This document shows, in pieces, positions 16,543-28,956 of a stretch of DNA of 64,000 bases (the first letter of the stretch is position 1; every line of letters starts with the position of its first letter). The notes below the pieces were generated by a model. The model worked only from the letters and a program-made list of their open reading frames with translations, was not told where the DNA came from and ran no database searches. The translations under genes and the position numbers were made by a program. Source of the DNA: Ruthenibacterium sp. (GTDB lineage Bacteria; Bacillota; Clostridia; Oscillospirales; Ruminococcaceae); assembly GCA_020025255.1 (NCBI GenBank), contig JAHHSK010000001.1:1-64000 (forward strand), read 5' to 3'.

Positions 16543-16557
16543 TTTCGTTTTGCCGGA

Positions 16558-16956
16558 TCAGATCTTCGTAACCTGAATTCGAGTAAGTGCACGCTTTAAA
16601 CGCGCCTGCGCCAATTCCAGCTCACGCTGATCTTTCGCCTTTGCCACCAACTGTTCGGCGCGTTCTTTTGCCCGCTGTGCGCGGTCGATATCAATATCTT
16701 CCGCCCATTCGAAAGTGGTTGCCACAAGGCGCACATTGTTTTTCATAACAGCCAGCATCCCGCCCGCGCAGGCCGCGCTGCGGCGCTTGCCGTCAATCAC
16801 AACCGAAGTAGTGCCCGTACCCAATGCCGTCACATAAGGGGAATGCTTGGGCAGGATGCACACATCGCCGTCAATGGTACGCACAATCAGCTTTTCCGCT
16901 TCTCCGTCGTAAAATCCTCCATCCGGCGTTACGATCTGCAAATGAAAGGTAGCCAT
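16558..16956 (-). CDS. atpC: ATP synthase F1 subunit epsilon
   Basis: This is the 132-residue central-stalk subunit. The N-terminal beta-sandwich (about 1-85) opens with FHLQIVTPDGGFYDGEAEKL, typical of epsilon. A C-terminal helical hairpin (about 90-132) is rich in Ala, Lys, Arg and Glu. Epsilon couples the rotor to the c ring and can inhibit ATP hydrolysis through its C-terminal helices. It is the last gene of the atp operon, starting 53 bases after atpD, and is followed by the operon terminator. Confidence 0.95.
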   Translation of the reverse strand: MATFHLQIVTPDGGFYDGEAEKLIVRTIDGDVCILPKHSPYVTALGTGTTSVVIDGKRRSAACAGGMLAVMKNNVRLVATTFEWAEDIDIDRAQRAKERAEQLVAKAKDQRELELAQARLKRALTRIQVTKI

Positions 16957-17009
16957 AAAAAAATCCTTTCCGGAAGTAATTTCTCTGCGTCCATGCGAAC
17001 GCCGATTCC

Positions 17010-19297
<2,288 letters not shown>

Positions 19298-19312
19298 GCT
19301 GCCGAGCCTCCT

Positions 19313-20833
<1,521 letters not shown>

Positions 20834-20869
20834 AGTCTCACCAACTTTCCTACGTTCAAATACACCGGC

Positions 20870-21403
20870 TTATGCCTGTGTCAGCGCACGGCGCAGCGAA
20901 GCCAGACGGCCGGCTGCCGTGCCATCCAATTCCTTGCCTTCATAGCGCAGACGGATACCGCCCAGAACGGACGGATCGACATGGGTTTCCAGCAAAATAG
21001 TCTTGCCGGTTTTTTCGCCCAGCTTCGCGCACAGAGCTTTCTTTTGTACTTCGTCCAGTTCCACTGCGCTGGTCGCCTGCACCGGCAGGATGCCGCGCTG
21101 TTCATACAGACGCGATTTATATTCCTGCAGGCAGCCGGCCGCTGCGCCGAGCATGGAGCGTTCGCACAAAATCTTCAAAAAATTCAGCACATATCTGTGC
21201 ACGCCTTCCCCGAAGGCTTCGTCCAGCATAGCCAGACGGTCGCTTTTCGGCAGGGCAGGATTCTGCACCAGCTTGATATATTCCGGCATCTGTGCAAACA
21301 GCTTTACGGCTGTTTGCAGCCCTTCCAGGCATGCATCCTCACAGTGCTCATCCTTTGCAAGCTCGTAAAGTGCGCCGCCGAATTCCCGCTCTGCCGCTGT
21401 CAT
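20870..21403 (-). CDS. atpH: ATP synthase F1 subunit delta
   Basis: The 177-residue peripheral-stalk subunit has an N-terminal helical bundle (about 1-105) and a C-terminal beta-rich domain with the family motif DPSVLGGIRLRYEGKELDGT. It joins the b-subunit stalk to the top of the alpha3beta3 head. Its start overlaps the atpF stop by four bases (ATGA), so the two are translationally coupled. Confidence 0.94.
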   Translation of the reverse strand: MTAAEREFGGALYELAKDEHCEDACLEGLQTAVKLFAQMPEYIKLVQNPALPKSDRLAMLDEAFGEGVHRYVLNFLKILCERSMLGAAAGCLQEYKSRLYEQRGILPVQATSAVELDEVQKKALCAKLGEKTGKTILLETHVDPSVLGGIRLRYEGKELDGTAAGRLASLRRALTQA

Positions 21404-21906
21404 GATGCATCACCCACACGGTTGATGAAATCGTCGATCAGCTCTTTGTGAACCGCAGGATCGATTTCCTTTTCCACAACGCGTCCGGCAATATCCAGCG
21501 CAAGCTCGGAAATATCATTTTTCAGTTCACCGGCAGCCTTGCGCCGTTCGCTTTCGATTTCAGCATTGGCTTTGGTTTTGATTGCCGCCGCCTGCTGCCG
21601 CGCTTCGCTCACCAGTTCTTCCCCGCGTGCTGCTGCACGTGCCGTAGCAGTTCGGACGATTTCGCCCGCTTCTTCTTTGGCACTGGCAAGCCGCGTCTCG
21701 TATTCTTTCTTCATTCCCATGGCATCCTCCTGCGCACGCTGTGCATCGGAATAGGATGTCTCGATTTCTTCTCTGCGCTTTTCTAAGATTTCCTGCACCG
21801 GCTTGAACAGAAAGTGCTTTACACCGGCTGCAAGCAAAATCAGGTTGCAGATCTGGAAGACGAACGTCCAAGGCACGAAGGTAACGAGGTCCTGAAATTG
21901 TTTCAT
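21400..21906 (-). CDS. atpF: ATP synthase Fo subunit b
   Basis: The 168-residue peripheral-stalk subunit has one N-terminal membrane helix (about 12-32: FVFQICNLILLAAGVKHFLF). A long charged alpha-helical coiled coil rich in Ala, Glu, Lys and Arg follows, up to about residue 150. It dimerises and holds the stator. Single b gene, no b' paralogue. It lies 54 bases after atpE and overlaps atpH by four bases. Confidence 0.95.
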   Translation of the reverse strand: MKQFQDLVTFVPWTFVFQICNLILLAAGVKHFLFKPVQEILEKRREEIETSYSDAQRAQEDAMGMKKEYETRLASAKEEAGEIVRTATARAAARGEELVSEARQQAAAIKTKANAEIESERRKAAGELKNDISELALDIAGRVVEKEIDPAVHKELIDDFINRVGDAS

Positions 21907-21960
21907 TCTGTCTCCTCCTTCCGGCAGCAGGCCGTACAGCCGCCGCCTTTTGCCTTTTGA

Positions 21961-22236
<276 letters not shown>

Positions 22237-22309
22237 CTAAAATAGTTTGTTTTTTGTATTTTCAGTGCACTGGATAAGCGCATCGGAAAATTGTGTCGAT
22301 CAGGCGGCG

Positions 22310-23062
22310 TTATCCCTCGGTATCTGCCGCACTTGCAATATACAGGGTCGTGAGCATACAGAAAATAAAGGCCTGCATAAAGCTTGAGAAAAGGTCAAAA
22401 TAAACGCTGAGCACTGCTGGTACACCCACCTGCAAAACCGGGATCGCACCCAGGATTTCGCCTGCGGCACCCGGCAGCCACGCAAACAGCGCATGCGAAG
22501 CCGCTGCAAGTGCAGCGTAGACAAGCGATGTGATAACACTGCCCGATACAATGTTGCCGAAATGACGGAACGCCATGGAAATCGGCGTAGCAAGCTCCGA
22601 CAGGATATTGAACGGCGTCAGCACCGCAATGGGCTGCGTAAAGCCTTTGAGATAACCGCCCACCCCTCCGGTGCGGATCTTGGTGTATGTGATAAGCACG
22701 AATACGATCACTGCCCACGCCATGGTGGTGGACAAATCGCTCGTCGGCGGGAAAAGCCCGACAAGGCTCAACAGGCTCGACAGCAGCGATGAAGCGAACA
22801 GAGCTGCCACAAACGGGGAATAATAGGCAAACTTTTCGCCCATATTTCCGTTTACAAAGTTCTGCGCAGTCTCCACCAGAAATTCTGCAACGACCTGTCG
22901 TTTGCTTACCTGCCTTACCTTCAGTCCGCGCGTCAGGATGATGCACAGCCCCAGAATGATCAATGTTACAAGCAAGCTGTTTACGACGGTTGCCGTAATG
23001 GGGATTCCGCCAAAAACGGGGATCGTAAAGTAAATACGTGCGCCGGTGATATCAACGTTCAT
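22310..23062 (-). CDS. atpB: ATP synthase Fo subunit a
   Basis: The 250-residue membrane protein forms the ion half-channels against the c ring. The essential arginine lies in the fourth membrane region, in ELATPISMAFRHFGNIVSGS. A C-terminal pair of helices ends FIFCMLTTLYIASAA. The N-terminal stretch resembles FTIPVFGGIPITATVVNSLL of clostridial a subunits. Its start overlaps the upstream atpI-like gene by four bases. Confidence 0.96.
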   Translation of the reverse strand: MNVDITGARIYFTIPVFGGIPITATVVNSLLVTLIILGLCIILTRGLKVRQVSKRQVVAEFLVETAQNFVNGNMGEKFAYYSPFVAALFASSLLSSLLSLVGLFPPTSDLSTTMAWAVIVFVLITYTKIRTGGVGGYLKGFTQPIAVLTPFNILSELATPISMAFRHFGNIVSGSVITSLVYAALAAASHALFAWLPGAAGEILGAIPVLQVGVPAVLSVYFDLFSSFMQAFIFCMLTTLYIASAADTEG

Positions 23063-23478
23063 ACCGGCTCATCGCCTCCTTCCTTATTTTGGGTCGGTTT
23101 GTATACGCCCAGAATCTGCATTGCAAAAATAGTCAGCCGCGGAAACAGCAGCGGGATGATTGTCGCCGCCCACGAAAAACAAGGCAGCAGGATCCCCAGC
23201 GCCGCTACGGCCACAGTGGCCAACATGCGCAGGCTGTACGACAGCTGCAATACAAGCTTTCCTCTCTTTTCGCTTGTTTCAGCTGCCATTTTCTGCACGC
23301 TGATGCCCAGCAAAAAGAAGTTGACAACTGCAAAGCCGCCGCCAAGCAGCGTGCCCCACAGTACTGTCATGTCCCACTTATTCAAAAGCAGGAAGATCAG
23401 GTTCATAAGAATCGAAAACGCAAGCGTACCTGCTGCAATGTGCAGCGTTTCGCGTTTCACTGTCTGCTGTATTTTCAT
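23059..23478 (-). CDS. AtpI-like ATP synthase subunit I
   Basis: The product is a 139-residue protein with four predicted membrane helices. I choose the ATG at 23478 because GGAAAGGG lies just upstream; a longer frame to 23721 would run through the preceding intergenic DNA and the next gene. Subunit I proteins assist c-ring assembly and are not part of the final motor. The sequence is divergent, as is usual for the family. It is coupled by a four-base overlap to atpB, which supports the assignment strongly. Confidence 0.8.
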   Translation of the reverse strand: MKIQQTVKRETLHIAAGTLAFSILMNLIFLLLNKWDMTVLWGTLLGGGFAVVNFFLLGISVQKMAAETSEKRGKLVLQLSYSLRMLATVAVAALGILLPCFSWAATIIPLLFPRLTIFAMQILGVYKPTQNKEGGDEPV

Positions 23479-23528
23479 ATAACCCTTTCCTATCATACGC
23501 AAAGATTTGAAATCACCGATTATAAAAA

Positions 23529-23780
23529 TTATTTTTTGTTGTTTTTCCGGCGGAACATTTTCACAAATTCGGCAAACGTGCTGGCTGCTGTTCCAAGCCC
23601 CAGAACGATTGCCGCAATAAAGATCCACGGCCCTACGGAAAAACGCTTCGTCAGCCAAAAGGCACCGGCAAGGCACACAACCAACGGAAACGCCAGCGAA
23701 AAACCAAGCTGCGTCAGCCACGCCAGATTTTTAAGCGCACCAAACCAATCTTGTTTTTTCACTTTTTCCTCCTTTGTCAT
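23529..23780 (-). CDS. AtpZ/AtpI family protein, first gene of the atp operon
   Basis: The 83-residue protein has a short charged N-terminus, two membrane helices (about 18-45 and 50-72), and a basic tail FRRKNNKK. The pattern LTQLGFSLAFPLVVCLAGAFWL is typical of the AtpZ/AtpQ two-helix family. Such genes precede atpI and atpB in many Firmicutes and have been proposed to help ion supply or assembly of the Fo part. It starts the operon, 50 bases before the atpI-like gene. Confidence 0.8.
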   Translation of the reverse strand: MTKEEKVKKQDWFGALKNLAWLTQLGFSLAFPLVVCLAGAFWLTKRFSVGPWIFIAAIVLGLGTAASTFAEFVKMFRRKNNKK

Positions 23781-23817
23781 CCTTTTTTCAGCGTTAAGCT
23801 TTATATTAGCAATATAA

Positions 23818-23845
23818 ATAATATCATATCAAAACTTTTGTGCAA
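23818..23845 (-). promoter_or_regulatory. Probable promoter of the ATP synthase operon
   Basis: On the minus strand TTGCAC (23840-23845) and TATTAT (23818-23823) are 16 bases apart, about 37 bases upstream of the first gene. The surrounding DNA (23790-23960) is much more AT-rich than the coding regions on either side. Confidence 0.55.
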
Positions 23846-24001
23846 ATACAATGTTTAATTATTGACAAAAAGGATTTTTTACTGAATTCTATTTTTTTCA
23901 CAATCCGGTAAGTCAAAAAAAGAAAAAATTTTCCAACTTAATATATTTTTTCCGGTTTTGTCGTTTTATCCGTTCAATTTTTATTTTTCTTCCGGTATGC
24001 C

Positions 24002-24038
24002 TTGCCATGCACAGCAGTTAATGGTATCCTATATAGGA
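24002..24038 (+). promoter_or_regulatory. Promoter of the DUF1846 gene with overlapping palindrome
   Basis: TTGCCA (24002-24007) and TATCCT (24025-24030) are 17 bases apart, with an extended -10 TG. A 12-bp perfect palindrome TCCTATATAGGA (24027-24038) overlaps the -10 and the expected start of transcription, a position suited to a repressor. The leader to the start codon would be about 135 bases. Confidence 0.5.
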
Positions 24039-24172
24039 ATAAAATGAATCGGACAGCGTTGAAAAGTATAGCATGTACGCAGTGGATGAGCAACAGACAA
24101 ATACGGCCGTCTGTTTAAAACCTGCGGCGTTTTCCGGAAAAGTGTATAGTATATAAGGGAGAGAGCAGGATA

Positions 24173-25654
24173 ATGGAAACAGGATTTGACAACAGTCTTT
24201 ACATCCATAAGCAGACGGAGCACATCCGCCAGCGTATTGAGCAGTGGGGCGGCAAACTTTATCTGGAATTCGGCGGAAAGCTGTTTGATGATTACCACGC
24301 AGCCCGTGTTCTTCCGGGCTTCGATGCGAACGGCAAGATCCGGCTTCTTTATGAAATGCGGGAACAAGCCGAAATCATATTCACCATTTCGGCAGGCGAT
24401 ATAGAAAAAACCAAAATCCGTGCCGACCTTGGCATCAGCTATGATATGGAAGTTCTGCGCCTGATCGATGATATCACCCATATCGGCATCTGTGTGAACA
24501 GCGTTGTGATCACGCAGTACACCGGTCAGCCTGCCGCCGACGGCTTTGCCAAGAAGCTTACGATGCGGGGCGTCAAAAACTATATTCATCGTCCGATCAA
24601 GGGCTATCCTACCGATATCGCTCACATCTGCAGCGACGAGGGCTACGGCGCAAACCCCTATATCGAAACCACAAAGCCTCTGGTTGTTGTAACGGCACCG
24701 GGGCCGGGCTCCGGCAAGCTTGCCACATGCCTTTCGCAGGTTTATCATGAAATGCGCCAGGGCCGTGTTGCAGGATATGCCAAATTCGAAACCTTCCCCG
24801 TTTGGAACCTGCCGCTCAAGCATCCGGTAAACCTTGCTTACGAAGCCGCCACGGCGGATCTTGCGGATGTTAATATGATCGATCCGTTCCATTTGGAGGC
24901 ATACGGCATCACAACCGTCAACTACAACCGCGACGTAGAAGCGTTCCCCATTGTGCGCAACATTCTTTCCCGTCTGACAGGCGATGAGAATGTATATCGT
25001 TCGCCCACGGATATGGGCGTAAACATGGCCGGTTTTGCCATTTCGGATGACAAGGTCGTGCGCGAAGCGGCACATCAGGAAATCATCCGCCGCTACTACA
25101 AAACCTTGTGCGATCATAAGCAGGGCAAAAGCACCAAGGAGGCTGTGGATAAGATCCAGCGCATCATGCAGGAGCTTTCGCTTACAACCGCAGACCGCGC
25201 CGTTGTTTTGCCCGCCCTTGCAAAGAGTGAAAGCAGCGGTGTTGCCGCGGCTGCGATCCAGCTGCCCGACGGCAAGGTCGTGACCGGGAAGGCAAGCAAT
25301 CTGATGAGTGCCTGCTCCTCCTGCGTTTTGAATGCGATCAAGGCCATTTCGGGAATCGACGATTCCCTTACTCTCATCAGCCCGATCATTCTGGAACCGA
25401 TCCTGAAGCTGAAAATCGATATTCTCGGCAGCCGTTCCAGCGTGCTGAAGGTGGATGACGTGCTTGCTGCCCTTTCGATTACGGCGGCAACCAATACACT
25501 GGCCGAACATGCCATGTCTGCCCTGCCGAAGCTGCGCGATTGCGAAATGCACAGCACCTGCATGCTGCATTCCGGCGATGAAGGCACGCTTCGTAAAATG
25601 GGGCTGCGCCTGACGACCGAACCGGAATACCCCAGCAAGGATCTGTTCTTCTGA
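24173..25654 (+). CDS. DUF1846 domain-containing protein
   Basis: This full-length 493-residue cytoplasmic protein belongs to the DUF1846 family. It opens FDNSLYIHKQTEHIRQRIEQW, typical of the family. Around residues 175-182 APGPGSGK resembles a phosphate-binding loop, followed by LATCLSQVYHE. The C-terminal part contains MSACSSCVLNAIKAISGI. Structures of family members are known, but the reaction is not established. The gene stands alone with its own promoter and terminator and diverges from the atp operon. I would not assign a function. Confidence 0.9.
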   Translation: METGFDNSLYIHKQTEHIRQRIEQWGGKLYLEFGGKLFDDYHAARVLPGFDANGKIRLLYEMREQAEIIFTISAGDIEKTKIRADLGISYDMEVLRLIDDITHIGICVNSVVITQYTGQPAADGFAKKLTMRGVKNYIHRPIKGYPTDIAHICSDEGYGANPYIETTKPLVVVTAPGPGSGKLATCLSQVYHEMRQGRVAGYAKFETFPVWNLPLKHPVNLAYEAATADLADVNMIDPFHLEAYGITTVNYNRDVEAFPIVRNILSRLTGDENVYRSPTDMGVNMAGFAISDDKVVREAAHQEIIRRYYKTLCDHKQGKSTKEAVDKIQRIMQELSLTTADRAVVLPALAKSESSGVAAAAIQLPDGKVVTGKASNLMSACSSCVLNAIKAISGIDDSLTLISPIILEPILKLKIDILGSRSSVLKVDDVLAALSITAATNTLAEHAMSALPKLRDCEMHSTCMLHSGDEGTLRKMGLRLTTEPEYPSKDLFF

Positions 25655-25690
25655 TTTTCCGGCCGCACGGTTCCGATTCCTGCTTTTATC

Positions 25691-25730
25691 CTGCCGCAGC
25701 TCTTCTTTCAGAGCTGCGGCATTTTTTTTG
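25691..25730 (+). terminator. Terminator of the DUF1846 gene
   Basis: An 11-bp stem GCCGCAGCTCT/AGAGCTGCGGC (25693-25703 with 25710-25720) is followed by eight Ts. The next 180 bases up to the GNAT gene show no other feature. Confidence 0.9.
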
Positions 25731-25916
25731 GCACGCATCGGAAAATGCCGCGCAGCATCCATGCCGGCTGCACATTTCTGCCGGTGCACCGGACGGCTGC
25801 ATTTCTGCACCCGCTTCGCTGCGTCTGTCTGCATTTGCTGCAAACGCCCTTGATTCCGCTGACGCTCTGCGGTAAAATCAGGACAGATCATCCCGCACGA
25901 AAAGGAGAACGACGGA

Positions 25917-26411
25917 ATGAATATCCGTATCATCGAGGTATCCGAAAAAAACGCAGAGGAAATCGCGCCTTTGACTGCCGATTTCCGCACCGCTTTGAAA
26001 TCGTATAAAGGAATCATTTCCGCGCCGGACCCGGTCTCTGCGAAAGCGGAACTTTCGGAGTATCTTTCCTCCGGCTTTCCGGTGTATGCCGCTTTCGTGG
26101 AGGATCGCCCCGCAGGATATCTGGTCTGCAGGATCGAAGCACCGTGCGTTTGGGTGGAATCGCTTTTCGTGGCACAGACTTTCCGCGGCACCGGTGTGGC
26201 CGATCAGCTGCTGGAACGCGCCGAAGCGCTGGCATGTTCTTTCGGGGAGGAAACCCTTTATTTCAACGTGCACCCAAATAATCACCGGATGATTTCGTTT
26301 TTGAAACGGCACGGCTATACGGTTTTGAATCTGATCGAAATCCGCAGACCGTATTCCAATGAAACCCTGACACAGAAAATCGAAGTAGGCGCGCACCCCT
26401 TCGACTATTGA
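25917..26411 (+). CDS. GNAT family N-acetyltransferase
   Basis: The 164-residue protein has a complete GNAT fold. VWVESLFVAQTFRGTGVADQLL is the beta-4/alpha-3 acetyl-CoA site, with RGTGVA in the role of the usual R-x-x-G-x-G/A loop. NVHPNNHRMISFLKRHGYTVLN is the C-terminal motif. It starts after AAAGGAG. The substrate is unknown. It is followed after 15 bases by a second GNAT gene, so the two form a pair. Confidence 0.85.
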   Translation: MNIRIIEVSEKNAEEIAPLTADFRTALKSYKGIISAPDPVSAKAELSEYLSSGFPVYAAFVEDRPAGYLVCRIEAPCVWVESLFVAQTFRGTGVADQLLERAEALACSFGEETLYFNVHPNNHRMISFLKRHGYTVLNLIEIRRPYSNETLTQKIEVGAHPFDY

Positions 26412-26426
26412 ACGGAGATATTTGCC

Positions 26427-26879
26427 ATGAAGATCGAACGATACACAAAAGACCGTATTCCGGATGTTTTGCTTTTTGAGGAAACGCTGCGCAAAGAAGA
26501 ACCGCACTGGGGCTGGGATATCACCGAAGAATACATCCAAAACGTAACCGCCAGCTTTGAAAGCCCCGCGTTTGCCGATTCGATTTCGCTGCTTGCCTAT
26601 CAGGACGGGAAAGTAGTCGGGCGGATCGATTCTTCTTTGATCCACAGCCATTTCGACGGTTCCTGCAAAGCGTATCTGGATTGGGTCTGCGTGCTCAAAA
26701 GCTGCCGCCACCGCAAAATCGCACAGAATCTGATGCAGGCTCTGCGCGGCGAACTGCACCGGCAGGGTGTGGATACCCTGATCGGGCTGATTGACGAAGC
26801 CGAGGGCGCACAGCATTTTTACAGGGCGCTGCCCGGTGCTGTGATCCGGGACGAGGGGATCTGGATCGACATTCCCTGA
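26427..26879 (+). CDS. GNAT family N-acetyltransferase (second of a pair)
   Basis: The 150-residue GNAT protein has its core in YLDWVCVLKSCRHRKIAQNLMQAL, where CRHRKIA replaces the more usual R-x-x-G-x-G/A loop. IGLIDEAEGAQHFYRALPGA follows. The glycine-poor acetyl-CoA loop is unusual, so activity is less certain than for its neighbour. Start follows CGGAGA. The two proteins are not close copies of each other. Confidence 0.75.
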   Translation: MKIERYTKDRIPDVLLFEETLRKEEPHWGWDITEEYIQNVTASFESPAFADSISLLAYQDGKVVGRIDSSLIHSHFDGSCKAYLDWVCVLKSCRHRKIAQNLMQALRGELHRQGVDTLIGLIDEAEGAQHFYRALPGAVIRDEGIWIDIP

Positions 26880-26959
26880 TTTTTCTCGTTGGCGCTGCAC
26901 GCAGGTGCATACTGCTCCGCCTGCAAAAAAGAATCCGAAACTCGGTGCCCCGCTGCACC

Positions 26960-27008
26960 GCCGCCCCGCTTTTGGCATTTCGGCTGAAAGCGGGGCGTTT
27001 TATTTTTT
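26960..27008 (+). terminator. Terminator after the GNAT pair
   Basis: Stem CGCCCCGCTTT/AAAGCGGGGCG (26962-26972 with 26987-26997) is followed by TTTTATTTTTT. Confidence 0.85.
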
Positions 27009-27078
27009 CACTGCTTTTCCTCAAAAACAATGCGTACCCATGCCCGGGGGTTCCGTTACCGAATTTCCGGCCCTCCTA

Positions 27079-27109
27079 TTGCATTATTTGCATTATATGT
27101 TATAATGCA
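27079..27109 (+). promoter_or_regulatory. Promoter and probable GntR operator
   Basis: TTGCAT (27079-27084) and TATAAT (27101-27106) are 16 bases apart. A 9-bp inverted repeat TGCATTATA-TGT-TATAATGCA (27089-27109) contains the -10. Its position directly ahead of the gntR gene suggests autoregulation. Confidence 0.75.
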
Positions 27110-27128
27110 AATGAAGGAAGGTAAGTAC

Positions 27129-27497
27129 ATGATATGGAAATTTGAATTTGAAAGCGAAACACCCCTGTACATGCAGGTGCGCAATCAGGTCGTCCTGTCG
27201 ATTTCCAAAGGCGAGCTTGCGCCGGGCGATAAGCTTCCGACGATCCGTGCGCTTTCCGATGAAAGCGGCATCAACATGATGACGATCAGCAAGGCGTATC
27301 AGCTTTTGAAAACCGAAGGCTATGTGCATACCGATCGAAGAAGCGGCACCGTCATTTCCCGCCGTGCCGTTCCAAGCGAACCGGATGGGGATACCACCGC
27401 ACGGCTGCGCCTGCTTTTGGCTGAAATGCGTCTGCACGGCCTGACGGATGATGCGATTTTACACATCTGCAAAGCCTGCTTAGAGGAGGAAATGTAA
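27129..27497 (+). CDS. GntR family transcriptional regulator (YtrA/YhcF-like short form)
   Basis: The 122-residue protein has a winged helix at about residues 10-75: SETPLYMQVRNQVVLSISKG, then GDKLPTIRALSDESGINMMTISKAY, then GYVHTDRRSGTVI. A short helical C-terminal region takes the place of a ligand domain, as in the YtrA subfamily. I start it at the ATG at 27129 with GAAGGAAGG upstream; an in-frame extension would run back through the promoter. Its stop is one base from the next start, so it is co-transcribed with the DUF5808 membrane protein gene. Confidence 0.9.
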   Translation: MIWKFEFESETPLYMQVRNQVVLSISKGELAPGDKLPTIRALSDESGINMMTISKAYQLLKTEGYVHTDRRSGTVISRRAVPSEPDGDTTARLRLLLAEMRLHGLTDDAILHICKACLEEEM

Positions 27498-27498
27498 T

Positions 27499-28875
27499 AT
27501 GTTTTCGATTGTTTTCTGGGGCTCTCTTTTTCTGGTCGTTCTCTGCCATTTTTTCGCACAGAAAAGCGAGGCAAAATTTCGCAAAAACATCGTGCTGGGT
27601 GTCACGCTTCCGGCACAGGCGCACGATTGCGCGGAGGTTGCCGCGCTTTTAAATGCCTTCAAACGGAAAAATAAAATTTTGTTCGGCATCCTGGGCACCG
27701 CATGCATTGCGGGATTTTTTATTCCAGATTTATCGGTCAGCCTGATCTTTTGGGGCGTTGTATTTCTTGCGGTTCTGGCTTTTCCGCAGATACTGTTCGT
27801 CAGCTGCAACCGCAAACTCGCCGCTCTAAAGCAAGCGCGCGGATGGACTTGTGCCGATGCAAAGCAGGTACGGGTCGATCTTTCTGCCATGATCTCCTAT
27901 CCGAAGCCGAAGCCGGCAGCCTATCTTTTTCCCGCATTGCTCTGCATCGTTTCCATGCTGATGCAGCCGGCTCTGTGGTGGATGCACGCTTTATTCCTGC
28001 TCACGGTTCTTTTCAGCTGCTGCGCCGCCGTTTTTCTGTACCGCAAAAAGTCCGAAACGGTCGATGCCAACACCCAGCTGACGCAGACGCTCAGCGCGCT
28101 TCGCTACCGCATGTGGAAATACATCTGGTGCATCACCGCCCTGTGCTCTGCCCTGGCAAGCCTTTCCCTTGCAGTTCTGACGCTTTCCTTTACGGTCGGC
28201 ATCACGCTGATGCTCGTCAGCAGCTTTGGCTGCTGCGCCGCAGTGGTGATGATCGAACTGCACACCCGCAGAATGCAGGAAAAGCTGACCGCGGAAAGCG
28301 GCACAGAATGGTATGTGGATGAGGATGATTACTGGCTGGGCGGGCTTTTCTATTACAACCCGAACGACAGCCACATCATGGCAAACATGCGCACCGGCAC
28401 AGGCAGCACCTTCAATCTTGCCACCAAAACCGGCAAGTTCGTCACGGCGGTTTCTCTCGTTCTGGCTCTGCTTATCCCTGTTTTTCTGGTTTCGCTTGCA
28501 GTGGACGAAAAAAGCGAGATCCTTCTGGATCCCCGCGGGCAGAGTGTTCTCTGTGAAAGCGGCAACACCCGCTACGAGGTTTCGTTTGATGAAATCGAAC
28601 AGCTGGAACTGCTGGAAGCGATGCCCGAAGGACTGTTCCGCACCAATGCATTGGGCGGGCAGCATATTTTCAAGGGCAGCTTTGCCGGCAGCGGAATGTC
28701 CGATTTAAAGATCATCGCTGACCCGACAGTTCCCCCGTATCTGAAAATCAAAACCGCATCCGGACGGTACTATCTGTTCGGCACACGCAATCCCGACGAA
28801 ACAAGATCTGTTTTTGCAGAGCTTTCCGTCTTGATCGCCCCGGCAGACGGCACGCGCGAAAATCCCGCCGGATAA
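27499..28875 (+). CDS. DUF5808 (DUF1648-like) membrane protein
   Basis: The 458-residue protein has about eight hydrophobic segments in two groups (about 1-110 and 130-250), a cytoplasmic or surface loop, a further membrane segment at about 315-335, and a soluble C-terminal domain. The loop WYVDEDDYWLGGLFYYNPND near residues 272-291 is the DUF5808 hallmark. Proteins of this kind occur next to YtrA-type GntR regulators in Firmicutes, as here, and have been linked to envelope stress only by context. The C-terminal domain resembles a PH-like fold by strand pattern, but this is a guess. Confidence 0.8.
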   Translation: MFSIVFWGSLFLVVLCHFFAQKSEAKFRKNIVLGVTLPAQAHDCAEVAALLNAFKRKNKILFGILGTACIAGFFIPDLSVSLIFWGVVFLAVLAFPQILFVSCNRKLAALKQARGWTCADAKQVRVDLSAMISYPKPKPAAYLFPALLCIVSMLMQPALWWMHALFLLTVLFSCCAAVFLYRKKSETVDANTQLTQTLSALRYRMWKYIWCITALCSALASLSLAVLTLSFTVGITLMLVSSFGCCAAVVMIELHTRRMQEKLTAESGTEWYVDEDDYWLGGLFYYNPNDSHIMANMRTGTGSTFNLATKTGKFVTAVSLVLALLIPVFLVSLAVDEKSEILLDPRGQSVLCESGNTRYEVSFDEIEQLELLEAMPEGLFRTNALGGQHIFKGSFAGSGMSDLKIIADPTVPPYLKIKTASGRYYLFGTRNPDETRSVFAELSVLIAPADGTRENPAG

Positions 28876-28956
28876 ATACGGCAAAAGGCGGCGGAGATCC
28901 CGCTGATGCCCGGTAAGAAAGCAATTTAGAGATGATAAAAGGAGTGTCTCCATTGG

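Larger units (their letters stand above)
23781..24172. other. AT-rich divergent intergenic region
   Basis: This gap of about 390 bases separates the atp operon from the DUF1846 gene, which are transcribed away from each other. It holds the two divergent promoters and the palindrome listed separately. I see no ORF with a ribosome binding site and no recognisable RNA gene in it. Confidence 0.7.

Noticed and set aside
23059..23721. Longer form of the atpI-like gene reaching back to 23721
   Set aside because: The extra 81 codons overlap the atpZ-like gene and intergenic DNA; the ATG at 23478 has a proper ribosome binding site.
23862..23890. Exact TTGACA at 23862-23867 as a plus-strand promoter
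   Set aside because: No acceptable -10 lies 15-19 bases downstream, and the TTGCCA/TATCCT pair closer to the gene is better.
24029..26191. Open frame of 720 codons opposite the DUF1846 gene
   Set aside because: It runs antisense through a full gene, a terminator and part of a GNAT gene; the product looks like no protein family.
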